64,000 nucleotides of DNA from Apostichopus japonicus (Eukaryota > Echinodermata > Holothuroidea > Aspidochirotida > Stichopodidae). Shown here in pieces: positions 18,601 through 29,639 of this stretch. The number at the start of each line of letters is the position of its first letter. Within the stretch, counting starts at the first letter, position 1. The notes beneath the pieces are model-generated. The model was given only the letters and a program-made list of their open reading frames with translations, was not told where the DNA came from and made no database searches. The position numbers and the translations under genes are program-made. The stretch lies in NCBI RefSeq assembly GCF_037975245.1, contig NC_092577.1, positions 27,939,898 to 28,003,897 of the forward strand, in the 5' to 3' direction.

Positions 18601-20670
18601 CACGAAAAAAAGGAAACCAGAATGCAAAAGAAACAAAAATCGACTTTGGAGATAATAACGCCCTATAGGAGAAAACCAATTTGTCAGCAATGGGCCATTA
18701 CTAGCCGATTTTGTTGTTTGTGTTTATAGATCGTGTTAAACAAAACAAAAAATGAAGCGATAGAATCATTGAGGTCCTTTTCTTTCATACTTTTCGTCCC
18801 GAATAAGATGGAGTTTTTTTTTTTTAGAATTCATGCAATTTGGATTGCTTTCAAGGTGTATGTCTTGGTTTTCACTTAAATTATTATTTTTATTGCTTAT
18901 AACTTTTATGGAGTCTATTCTCATTATGTACAAGTCAGGAAAAAAAACGTGGAATTTTAATGTCCAAAAAAAAAATATGAAAAAAATATGAAAAAAAAAC
19001 AGAGAGACGGAGGGACAGAGAGTAAGAGAAACGAAAATGTGATTGGCTAGAAAAAAATAATAATAATAATATTAACAAATATTGTTTATCTATACTTGGT
19101 TAAAAAAATAGATATTTAAAATGCAAAATTGCTAGCCAAGAAAAAGCTCATTTTTTTGAATATAAATATTCGTAACAAATTGTACAAATTCATGTAATAT
19201 ATTCAATTTCACTTTAATACCTTTTTGTTTTCTTTTAATTTATTCAACTTCCCAAAGTTAAAAAAAAGAAAGGTTTTTGGCGCATCTTTAGAATATCGAA
19301 GTTGATTGATCTACTTAAAGCTTGGCTGTATCTCCACATATTGTGAGAGTCAGCTGTTTACACGATATTAGGATATGGCGTCGCCTTTATCGTTTTAACT
19401 ATATGCGCCTCTATGGTATTCAGTTGTCACCGTGGACAAATCTGGACTGTCATTTGCATATTAGAAGAAACTTGAATCTATGTAAAATCCTTCTTTCAAA
19501 AAAATTAATTAATTCAAACGTCATTGTTAATGCAATGATGGATCTTTGTGTGTTTTATTCATTAGAGAGAGAACGATAAAGGAATACGAGTCAAAGAGAA
19601 ACCAAAAAAAAAGTTATGTGTACTTTAAGGTAGAAAATGCGTCAAAAATACGTATTACATACGTTCTTACGACAACAGTACTCTGTGTATACTCTGCATA
19701 TACTATGCGTATATAAGTCACCCAAAAACGACTTGAGTAAGTTTAATACTGACATCAATACCCTGCCATTTAGTTATATTCCGTGTGCTAAAGCCATTAT
19801 GGTATACTTTTACTATAAAGGAGATCATATCTTGATGATGTAATTATTTCGATGGTTCAGGTTTTTTTTTTAATATGCAAATTTCTCCGGATTAATTGTT
19901 TACCAAAAAGTTTCTTGTTTTCTTAAAAGAAGAAGAATGGAGTGCCACCTTCTAATTTCCACTTAATTGTCTGATGATGAAATCTTTACGTTTTGGAGGT
20001 TATCTGTTCCTTTATAATGATAGGATATGTAGCCTAAGCTGTTTCTGTCAATCCGTCATATGGAGAATGTTTTTCATTGAGTAAATTTGAATCATTTCGA
20101 GCCAAAGCGTGAGTATTACGCAACAGTAAATTAGTAGTCACATGAAAGTTTTCTCGTTATTCTACGTCATGATCTTACATACTGCGTGGGTCCTTCTGCC
20201 AATATATGTGGGTAACCTACTATGCAAAATTTTGTCCAACAATTAATAATGCTATACTACTTAAGAGACCACGTGAGAAAACAAAGTCTTCCGTCAACCA
20301 CGTTTTTTATATTTAAGCTTATCTTTAGAATATTAGTATAGATAGTAGCAAATGTCGTCTTCTCTATGTTAATTTATCTATACTCTATCCAATTCTTTGT
20401 CATGAGTACTTCTTATATCTTTTTTTCTTCTTCTTCTTCAATTATTTATTTGTGGGGGGGGGGGGTGGGTGGAGGGGAGGGTGATTGGTAGAACGAAATA
20501 AAAAATATTCAAAGGTACTAATTGTAACCAACAGAACCACGAGATGTTTTCTTAATGTTTTCCTCCATTTTTTTTCATGTCGTATAAAGAGTAGTAATTA
20601 TTTATACAGAAACAAACAATACAAGGAATAGGCTACTACACACGAACGAAAGCACAGCTTTCAGAGAAAG
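15650..20670. other. Non-coding stretch downstream of the RBM24-like gene
   Basis: No exon is recognised. Contains TGACGTCA at 17549-17556, homopolymer A-rich patches near 18960-19080, and POU-type octamers at 19452-19459 and 19875-19882. Short open frames here have no recognisable content. Confidence 0.4.
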
Positions 20671-21306
20671 GCCAAGCAATGCTATACTTTGCAATTTTAT
20701 GTCAAAGATTGTTTACAAGCCAAGCAATGCTATACTTTGCAAATTTATGTCAAAGATTGTTTACAAAAATATTCGTAGATACAAATGAACACAGTGAGAG
20801 AAAGAAAAGAAAAATTATTGTATGACAAGCAATCAAATGGTTTGATTTATATCTACGAAATTTTAACTATGACAGTTTGGAAAAGTTAAGCAATCTACGA
20901 TATGAAAAAAAAAACCCATAAGAAACTATTGAATAGCGATATCATGTAAATAGTTAACATATTTCATTCATTTTTTTTTTCATTATCACTTATGTCTCTT
21001 GTCCTAACGGTCGTGTCATAGTCGCCTTGACTTGAGTTAACTGTACCTCAGCAAAGGCGGCTATTTGTGTACTGCATGTGTGTACGAACCAGTCAACGAT
21101 GTGCAAGTGAGATTCGATATGCAAATGAGGATCCACAAACAGATGTTAAACGACTCTCATTGGTTCTCAGGGGTACGTGACGTAAGTTGTTTAACAGTAG
21201 CGTAAAGGGTTATGTTGAGGACGACGTGTAACTTGTGTGTGAGAGAAATGTCTGCATTATTCCCCTAGCAGACGGTTATCCTCAAGCAGATGATATCAAT
21301 TTGCAT
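19452..21306. promoter_or_regulatory. Cluster of four POU octamers (candidate enhancer)
   Basis: Perfect ATGCAAAT or its complement ATTTGCAT occurs at 19452-19459, 19875-19882, 21119-21126 and 21299-21306. ATGCAAAT is the binding word of POU/Oct transcription factors. With this base composition about 0.1 copies are expected in 1.9 kb, so the clustering is suggestive. It lies 4-6 kb downstream of the RBM24-like gene. Function is inference only. Confidence 0.3.
20672..20765. repeat. Tandem duplication of a 47-bp unit
   Basis: Two copies starting at 20672 and 20719 differ at about one position. The duplication begins GCCAAGCAATGCTATAC. Its near identity suggests a recent event. Confidence 0.95.
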
Positions 21307-21809
21307 ATAATTATGACGTAGAGAAAGCATTTACCTTTTTTTTTCTTCCTTTTTTTTTTCCTTTTTTGTATGTTCATGGATTCATTGTTTACGTGTACAA
21401 GAAAATGACTTTTATTTTGCCATTAATAATTTGCTAAGTAAACTTCAATGGCTGATAACAACAATTTACATTATTTTAGCATCAAAAAGTACGGTCTATG
21501 CATACTCTTACTAAGTAATAAGAATAGTTATAAGAGGGATAAAAAAAAACGAGTAATAACGTTTAGGATAAAACATCTATAGATTATTCAATCACAATAA
21601 TAAAAACAAAGAAACAATGAAAACCCTTCTTGTTTTGTTTTATTTTGTTTTATTTTGTTTTTCTCCTTATTATGCTCTTTGTTCACCTCTCATTCGTTTG
21701 GTAGCATGTACCTTTACCAAACGTTTGGCTCTAAAATCTGTTAACAACTCAGAAATGATGAAATCAGCTCTTCTATCTAACTACGTACTATTCAGTATAT
21801 GCTTCAATG

Positions 21810-22120
21810 CAGGGGTTCCCTAACCGGGGTGCGTGAACCCCCAGGCGGTGCGTGAGTCCATCCCAGGGGGTTCGTGAGACGTTTCTGAAAGTCAAAACTA
21901 CAGTACTATTTGTTGAATTCAAATCTGATATATCATATAATTTAGTAATGTACAAAAGTCGTAACCTATCGACATAACTCTTTTCGCGTTCCACGCGCAT
22001 ATGTTGCCATAGTAGTACCGTACCATGCATGTGATAAATAACTGATTCATGAAACAGACACAGGCCGTTGGTGAAGTTGGTGTATACGCAATACAGTACG
22101 TCGTGAACATAAAGAGCTGA
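21810..22120 (+). mobile_element. hAT-like MITE, copy 1, 3' truncated
   Basis: The left end CAGGGGTTCCCTAAC and the following interior match the two complete copies at 53376 and 59452 down to about the sequence AAAGAGCTGA. The right terminal repeat is missing, and a T-run and G-run follow instead. Open frames on the minus strand in this region recur in all three copies because the DNA is repeated, not because a protein is conserved. Confidence 0.8.
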
Positions 22121-22533
22121 GAAAGTAACTGAAAGGTTGGCCAAAGTAATTCTTATTTTTTTTTTGGGGGGGGGGGGGGAATTGAGTTTTATAGTATCCT
22201 GCGACCAGAATTGAACACAACAGACAGCAAAATTTGCTAACAGCGACTATACACTCGATGCTGCAATTGGAGCTATGAAAAGGATCTATTAAAGAGGAGG
22301 TGTTCTAATGCAGCGTTAAAACAAACTTTTAAACCCACCAGCCCAGTAGTTTCCATGATGGCTATACCACCATCCACCATTCCCATATACCCTTCAGTAT
22401 CCTTGTTTAGAATACATGGAAGCTAACTCGGGCGTCGACAAGCGCTAACAACTGTAGATAATTTCCCGATGTTTGGAAAAATTCCGCAACCACTCGAAGT
22501 TATTGCGACCCGCTTTTGGAGTCATATCGACAG

Positions 22534-23296
22534 TAGACCGGCAGCCCAGTGCACTTTGATCAAACGAACGAGGTACCAATATCTGAGTATTGGAACATTT
22601 GTGGAAAAACCCAGTATATCCAAAAGTGGATGTCTGCCGTGGTCGCTCTGCTGCATGTGGCCCCTGGGGCCGGTTAAAGGGGGCCCAAAAATGCATTTGA
22701 TCAAACGAACGAGGTAGCACTTGAAACCAATGTCAACTTAATGCATGAATGCCTCATAGTACTGAATGGCCCATGCCAGACAAATTTTCTGCTGCTAAGG
22801 GCCCGCCAGACGCCAAAGAAGGGCCCCTAAAAAAATGCATCTGATCAAACGAACGAGGTACCACTTGAAACCAATGTCAACTTAATGCATGAATGCCACA
22901 AAGTACTGAATGGCCTATGCCAGACAAATTGTCTGCTGCTAAGGGCCCGCCAGACGCCCCCAAATATGGCCCAAATGCCCATTAGCGAAGCATTGACCCA
23001 GATTAAATATGCAAGGTATCACTCAAAATCGGTTTGGAATGTTCGGGTTGATCTTACAGACTATGGAAATCATCATGCCAGACAAATTTTCTGCTACAAA
23101 CGGGCTAACAGACACACTAAAAAAGGGCCCCCAAATGGGCCATGATCAATCATAGTTGGTACCACACAAAACCAATATTAAATGCAAAGGTACTTTCCAC
23201 AGAGTAAAGAACTGCCAATGCAAGACAAATTTTCTTCTGCATAGGTCCCACCAGATAGAAAGTATAGGTGGCCCAATGCGGCCCTATATGGGCCTA
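22534..23296 (+). repeat. Left inverted arm of the foldback-like element
   Basis: The arm matches the right arm in inverse orientation across the terminal repeat, the stretch around CCCCTGGGGCCGG, the GGGCCCGCCAGACGCC blocks, and the inner end near GGCCCTATATGGGCC. The 20-base iterated word begins at about 22558, 22699 (one-base variant) and 22843, spaced 141 and 144 bases. Confidence 0.85.
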
Positions 23297-24489
23297 ATGA
23301 ATTGTATATCGATGCAGACTATATGTGCCTTGTGACATGACATTTGTAGCATTCCACAGAGTAAAGAAATGCCAATACAATACAAATTTTCTTCTGCAAA
23401 GTGCCCACCACATGTAAAAAAAATTATGCAGTTTAAATAGTTAAGATACCACAAGAAACCAATCTATAACAATCAAGAACATCCTGAATTATTCAAATTC
23501 CTTCCCGCTACATAGGCCAATGGAATAATGAGATTAGTATACTAGTATAGGTGTATCAATTACTGAACATTTCATTGAGCAAAACAAAAATGACGCGAAC
23601 TCAGTCTTTGAGGGAGATCCTGACAGTTATAATGCATTCTCAAATCCATTCTTTTTCCTTTTATCCATTCTTTTTCCTTTTATCCAGTCAGTACTTTGTA
23701 TCGTGAGCAGTGTTTAACTTGGCAGTTACTTTGTTTCGCTGGAAACACTGGAGCAGATTAAAATCAGTTTATGTATTGTAAATAAGAAACCCAAAATCAT
23801 TTTGTATCTTAAAACACTGTGTTTACGTTAGCATTGTAAATCTACAAAGTTTAAAATCTTGAGAAAGAACGCTTAAGTGTCATCTTAAGACATACATGTA
23901 GTCGAACAAAAGAGATTGTTTTGTTTCTTAAGCTCAGACAAAGAAACAATTATCAAACAATGGTGAAAATGCTTTATAACGTGTACTTAACGATAAAGGT
24001 TTGGGTTGAAACTGTCCAATATGGTTTTTAAAAGATACATAATTGAAGCATAGAAATGTATATGTACCTTTATGCTACGTACACTCTTTAAAGGACTTAA
24101 AATGCTAAGATTGAACAAACAAATACTGATATCACCACGTATGACTCCATTCCTTGATACAAAATATAAAATGAGTAATTGGCCTATATTACTCCATCTT
24201 GGTCTTTTAGAACTTCCATCATTACACTAATTCAATTCGAATAGCTTGTAACAAGTCCAACAAATAGATGTGGCATCCATTTTTCAGAAATACGAATGCT
24301 ACATGAGGGTTTTTGTTTTCATATGAAGGAATCTTTTACCTTTCAAGAAAGTCATCTTGCTAGTTTAAAATGTACTAAAATCATAATTGGCAAAGATAGT
24401 AACAAAAGATCACCATGTGATTACTCTGAACATGACACATGTTAGGTTCGAAGTATAAGAACTGAGAAAAAGACAATGGAAGCTCAAAT
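23297..24489. other. Left interior of the foldback-like element
   Basis: The first 120 bases contain a diverged copy of the arm repeat (CATTCCACAGAGTAAAGAAATGCC near 23350 resembles the arm sequence near 23200). The remainder shows no gene that could be supported. On the minus strand it would be the region downstream of the stop codon at 24490. Confidence 0.5.
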
Positions 24490-24659
24490 CTATGTTTCAT
24501 TGTCGGAGTCATCACTCCAAGATGGTTCAGTACTTGAATCATCGGCATCAAACTCGGAAGCCACGTCTGGTCGGCTACTTTGAAAATCTTCGCTCTGTTC
24601 CCCCTCTTGGAATAGATGATCTGGGAGAGCCGGTCCCTCAAACCAGTCAGGGCTGTAGC

Positions 24660-25161
24660 CAGGGGCGTAGCGAGCGGGGGGGTGTGGGGGATGTCACACC
24701 CCCCCCCCCAATAATTTGGTCGCTGTCGGCAAATTTTGGGTCTGTCGGCAAAAGGAGAAAAGGTGAAGAGAGCGGAAGGGGAAGAAAGAAGGAAAGCTGA
24801 ATAGAGAAAAGGAGAACGGGAGCCTCTTCCGTGCCAAATTTGACTTAAAATATGCACCAGATTGCATCTAAGGACGTTTCAAAACTAAAAATTTTCCAAA
24901 GGGGAGGGGTAGACCCCCTACCCTTAGACCCCTCCCCCATTTCAGTCACCACTTCCAGATCCGTCGTCAAATCAAATTTTACTTAAAATATGCATCTAAG
25001 GACGTTTCAAAACTAAAAAATTGCCAAAGGGGAGGGGGACACCCGCTCCCCTTAGACCCCTCCCCCATTTCAGTCACCACTTCCAGATCCGTCGGCAAAT
25101 CAAATTTGACTTAAAATATACACCAGATTGCATCTAAGGACGTTCCAAAACTAAAAATTGC
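24660..25161. mobile_element. 502-bp insertion flanked by 7-bp direct repeats CTGTAGC
   Basis: CTGTAGC stands at 24653-24659 and again at 25162-25168. The insert starts CAGGGGCGTAGCGAGCGG, a type of start common among mobile elements of marine invertebrates, and ends CTAAAAATTGC. The two ends are not inverted repeats of each other, so either one end is lost or it moved by retroposition. Joining the flanks restores an open frame on the minus strand. Confidence 0.7.
24839..25160. repeat. Internal tandem repeat of about 130 bp (2.4 copies)
   Basis: Units begin near 24839, 24977 and 25108 with TTTGACTTAAAATATGCA or a close variant. They contain CATCTAAGGACGTT and the GC-rich stretch TTAGACCCCTCCCCCATTTC. 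The third unit is cut off at the end of the insertion. Confidence 0.9.
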
Positions 25162-25454
25162 CTGTAGCACCCATTCTTGCTCTTCCAACCGTAGTTCTGT
25201 GGATCCAAGCCAGGCAAGACTCTTCCTCAGAGTGTTAGAATTATAATGTGGGGAACTGTAATTTTTGCCCAGGCCAGCAAATCCCAAAATATTTAGAGGC
25301 TTAGGTGAAAGTGTTATCTTTATTTTGCTTAGAGCAGCGAATAGCTAAATAAGATAAAACACTGGTCTTGTGTACAGTAACTCCAATTTATGATGGAAAC
25401 AATATAATCATGAGCTTGAAATGTCATGTTACAAGGCACATATATCCAATTCTT

Positions 25455-26698
25455 TAGACCCATATATAGGGCCACATTGGGCCACCTATTCTTTCTATCT
25501 GGTGGGACCTATGCAGAAGAAAATTTGTCTTGCATTGGCAGTTCTTTACTCTGTGGAAAGTACCTTTGCATTTAATATTGCTTTTGTGTGGTTCCAAACC
25601 GGTTTTGAGTGGTACCTTGCATATTTAATCTGGGTCAATGCTACAATAATGGGCATTTTGGGCCATATTTGGGGGTGTCTGGCGGGCCCTTAGCAGTAGA
25701 AAATTTGTCTGGCATAGGCCATTCAGTACTTTGTGGCATTCATGCATTAAGTTGACATTGGTTTCAAGTGGTACCTCGTTCGTTTGATCAAATGCATTTT
25801 TATGGGCCCTTTTGGGGCGTCTGGCGGGCCCTTTGTAGCAGAAAATTTGTCTGGCATGATGATTTCCATAGTCTGTAAGATCAACCCGAACATTCCAAAC
25901 CGATTTTGAGTGGTACCTTGCATATTTAATCTGGGTCAATGCTACGCTAATGGGCATTTGGGCCATATTTGGGGGCATCTGGCGGGCCCTTAGCAGCAGA
26001 AAATTTGTCTGGCATGGGCCATTCAGTACTTTGTGGCATTTATGCATTAAGTTGACATTGGTTTCAAGTGGTACCTCGTTCGTTTGATCAAATGCATTTT
26101 TATGGGCTCTTTTGGGGCGTCTGGCGGGCCCTTTGTAGCAGAAAATTTGTCTGGCATGATGATTTCCATAGTCTGTAAGATCAACCCGAACATTCCAAAC
26201 CGGTTTTGAGTGGTACCTTGCATATTTAATCTGGGTCAATGCTACGCTAATGGGCATTTGGGCCATATTTGGGGGCGTCTGGCGGGCCCTTAGCAGCAGA
26301 CAATTTGTCTGGCATAGGCCATTCAGTACTTTGTGGCATTCATGCATTAAGTTGACATTGGTTTCAAGTGGTACCTCGTTCGTTTGATCAGATGCATTTT
26401 TTTAGGGGCCCTTCTTTGGCGTCTGGCGGGCCCTTTGCAGCAGAAAATTTGTCTGGCATGGGCCATTCAGTACTATGTGGCATTCATGCATTAAGTTGAC
26501 ATTGGTTTCAAGTGGTACCTCGTTCGTTTGATCAGATGCATTTTTGGGCCCCCTTTAACCGGCCCCAGGGGCCACATGCAGCAGAGCGACCACGGCAGAC
26601 ATCCACTTTTGGATATACTGGGTTTTTCCACAAATGTTCCAATACTCAGATATTGGTACCTCGTTCGTTTGATCAAAGTGCACTGGGCTGCCGGTCTA
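25455..26698 (-). repeat. Right inverted arm, expanded by 300-bp tandem units
   Basis: This is the inverse of the left arm but about 480 bases longer, because a 300-base unit is repeated nearly three times between about 25590 and 26440. The inverted 20-base word starts near 25769, 26069, 26369, 26514 and 26655, giving spacings of 300, 300, 145 and 141. Each 300-base unit itself holds two related halves centred on the GGCGTCTGGCGGGCCC block. The 240-codon minus-strand open frame across the array is a repeat by-product. Confidence 0.85.
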
Positions 26699-26699
26699 C

Positions 26700-29100
26700 A
26701 GCTATACGTGTTCAAATTTAAACAAATTTGGTAAAGTATACACCCATATATATATATGTACGCAAAGAAAGTGGCAACTAATCCTTTGTGAACTCAGTAG
26801 CCCCAGGCCTTCTGGTTTGAAAATCTCTCGATATTCTAACTGGTGAAGCAAGGAATCATGTGGACAGATTGTTGCCAGTTTAGAAGCATTCTTGAACAAG
26901 TTTGAGGTGCTTGAAGAAAACAGAATCCTAAAAAGTGCGTATATATCGAGATACTGGTAGCCCTTAGAAGTTATCTCAAAAACTGATAAACAATTTTCCA
27001 AACATGATTAAGAACGCTTAATATTGCGTTTGACAGAGAAACGATGTTTTAATCGTTTAGGATGGATATTTCAAATTTACTTTGAACAGTAGCGAACGTG
27101 ACGTCATCTTGGCAAATGCTGATTGCGACATAAAAAGTCAAAGTTAGCAGTTTAAACTGATCAACATTCTGATTGTTGACATCTGTTCAGGCTATTGCAT
27201 TAAAGAAAAAAACACTGAAAATGGCGTCATATTAACAGAAAAGTAAAAAGCTCATTTTGAATTCTAACAGTACGTAATTCATAAAAACAGCTAGGTGTTG
27301 ACTAAAGCTTGGGCTCATATTTATATTCATATGCATTTACAAGTGTGTCACGTGACAACCAAGTAGAGTCAAGCATATTGCCTTTTATGTGTCCAAATTG
27401 AAAACAAATAGATATATCGGTCGCGTTTTATTCTGACGTAGCATAACCGGTCGATTAAGGTAAGTGTGTGTAGAGAGAATGCGATTTTCTTCCATAGGGA
27501 ATATGGATCCCCTTAAAAAAATCTCTTTCTTAACTCAATAATTTGTGCAGCGTCCTACATTGTGTTCATGTGTCACCATGAATATAGAAATCCAACTGTT
27601 GTGCAGGTGAACAACAACTCCATGTTTACACGTTTATAGGGTAAACCAAGAAACCAATGGGCCCATTCTAAGGCGAAGTTATTCCTTGATTCCCATCACG
27701 TAACTATGCACATAAATGTTTATTTAATGGCGACGAAGTACTCCTACTCAACGAAATAATATTAAACCAAGCAAGTAAATACTAACGTCTAAAGACTTCA
27801 TTATACGAGGTCATGATGATAATGCCCTTTCAGCGTTCCATATACACTGGCAGTCTCTTTCAGGTTAAGGCTCAACGTGATAGTTCCACACTTGTCGACC
27901 AGGAAAGGTTGGCCTAGTTCCATCCTTGAAGCAGTACAATATTGGACTGGATATTGAGTTTTCTGCAATGTAGTTTCTTAACATTAACCTTACCCTGATC
28001 ATGTTTCTTCTGTAAATAATGATGCAAATAATGTTGCAAAGGCACGTAAAACAAAAATCAATATTCAACGTTCGTCCACTAATTTTTTTCTCTTTTTTCG
28101 TTGTGCCTCTATTCTGATATAAATCACAATAATGTTTACATAACCTGTTAGTTGCAAGATGTGCGTAGCATTCAAATGCAGCTGTTAACTATTCGTTAAG
28201 TTAACATTTGTTGATTAAAAAAAAAAAAACTATAAAAACAAAAAAGCTGTCTGCCCTTGATTTATTGTGGTAATATTGTGATTAAAAAAAAACTCAACGA
28301 AAAGCTCAGTTACGTTTAAACTTTGAAAAGATGTCCAACACACACTCAATTTGACAATGAGATTCTTTAAAGATCCCTGCTAAATGTCACTTGAAGAATA
28401 TATAGGCCTGAAACACGTGGCCGAAACATGCATGCTAAGAGACTAATAACCATTGAGTCCAAAGCAGCGGTGTGTTGTATTTCGTGAATAATGTTAAGCA
28501 ATGATATCGCTATGAGCTTCCCATACGCCTCACTTATATTCATTACTTAATTAATTAATTGATTCATTAATTATAGTGTCTAATTCCGTAGGATTCTATG
28601 AGCATAAATAGAGCCATATCTGAACACATATACTCTACTGAAATTAGCAGAATCATTTCTTTTCGGTTTGAACAATATATGTAAATTAGGACTAGTAGAG
28701 ACTTAGTACGTGTATAGGGAAGTGTCGTAAATATAAGCCTAATAGGTAAGTTCTGTTCTTCTTTATACTTGTAACTCCTATAGCCTTCTGACCAATGACC
28801 GACTGGAACAAATTGCTACCGGTTCATCGGATGAAGCTAGAAACTTTCGCGTCCTGCATCGTATAGTTACGGGATCTCATGCACAAACAGTTAATGACCC
28901 CCTGCTATATAACAACGATTCATACGAATGAACTTGAAAGTGACTTGTCAAAGTTAAAAATCAGAATGTCAACTCCAATTTGAGTATGCTACCCTTATAT
29001 GCAGGTGGTCTATATCGACATACAACATTATGACACTTGCCATCTTAGTTTTCGATGTTTATGGCATGGTTGGCTCTCCATGGAGTTTGGTAATAACGTT
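26700..29100. other. Non-coding stretch
   Basis: No gene is recognised. Contains TGACGTCA at 27109-27116 and runs of A near 28220 and 28285. Reading frames are short and look random. Confidence 0.4.
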
Positions 29101-29511
29101 GGTTGTAGCAGGCAGCTGCTACGTTAGAGTAGCAGCTCCATGGTTGTAGTCATCCAATGGTGATTCCCATATGTCTACAAGGCCGTTGGTTGTAGCAGGG
29201 AGTTGCTACGTTAAGAGTAGCAGCTCCCTGGATGTAGTCATCCAATGGTGATTCCCATATGGCTACAAGGCCTTTGGTTGTAGCAGGGAGCTGCTACGTT
29301 AGAGAAGCAGCTCCCTGGTTGTATAGTCATCCAATGATGATTACCATATGTCTACAAGGTCGTTGGTTGTAGCAGGGAGCTGCTACGTTAGAGAAGCAGC
29401 TCCCTAGTTGTATAGTCATCCAATGATGATTCCCATATGTCTACAAGGCTGTTGGTTGTAGCAGGGAGCTGCTACGTTAGAGTAGCAGCTCCCTGGTTGT
29501 AGTCATCCTAT
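29101..29511. repeat. Hairpin-forming minisatellite, 87-89 bp unit, 4.7 copies
   Basis: Units start at 29101, 29188, 29276, 29365 and 29454 with GGTTGTAGCAGG. In each, GGGAGCTGCTAC and GTAGCAGCTCCC (or close variants) form a stem of about 12 bp around the short loop GTTAGA. The remainder of the unit reads GTAGTCATCCAATGGTGATT and CCCATATGTCTACAAGG. Changes in the stem are few, so every unit can still fold. Confidence 0.95.
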
Positions 29512-29639
29512 GTAATAGTGTGGTAGGTCAAGAGGCCTAGCTTGTTTGTTTTGACAGAGACACAAACAGAATGTATTTTAAAACAACTTTTATGACAATA
29601 ATATAACAAGCCTATATATGACACTGTCATTTAAGTATA

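Larger units (their letters stand above)
24490..25225 (-). pseudogene. C-terminal coding remnant inside the foldback-like element, split by an insertion
   Basis: Read on the minus strand and ignoring the insertion at 24660-25161 plus one copy of its flanking repeat, a frame of about 70 codons runs from a possible acceptor (CTAACACTCTGAG before 25225) to a TAG at 24490-24492. It reads LPGLDPQNYGW, KSKNGCYSPDWFEGPALPDHL, then an acidic Ser/Asp/Glu-rich tail ending SWSDDSDNET. Gly-Trp followed by Pro-x-Trp/Phe-Phe-x-Gly and a proline is a pattern I associate with C-termini of proteins encoded by animal mobile elements, but I cannot name the family. The frame is continuous only when the insert is removed, which supports both the coding reading and the insertion boundaries. 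It is likely a relic of the element's own gene. Confidence 0.5.
22534..26698. mobile_element. Foldback-like DNA transposon with long repeat-filled inverted arms
   Basis: The outer ends are exact inverted repeats beginning TAGACCGGCAGCCCAGTGCA, with CAG directly outside on both sides (22531-22533 and 26699-26701), a possible 3-bp target duplication. The left arm runs 22534-23296 and the right arm 25455-26698. The arms carry a 20-base word, GATCAAACGAACGAGGTACC or a one-base variant, three times on the left and five times, inverted, on the right. No full transposase is visible; a minus-strand coding remnant lies between the arms. It looks like a non-autonomous member of a family with complex subterminal repeats. 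The superfamily is not recognised. The long arms rule out a simple MITE, and the short target repeat argues against hAT. Confidence 0.8.

Noticed and set aside
24381-24857. A 158-codon minus-strand frame through the transposon interior
   Set aside because: It is a different frame from the one with the SPDWFEG motif and acidic tail, and it reads straight through the inserted mobile sequence; the motif-bearing frame is better supported.
25625-26347. A 240-codon minus-strand frame with repeated peptides
   Set aside because: It lies across the 300-bp tandem units of the transposon arm; 300 is a multiple of three, so the frame stays open by repetition. The peptide shows no domain.
29101-29511. 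Regularly spaced palindromic repeats that look at first like a CRISPR array
   Set aside because: The sequence between the hairpins is also repeated, so there are no variable spacers, no cas genes lie nearby, and the window is eukaryotic.
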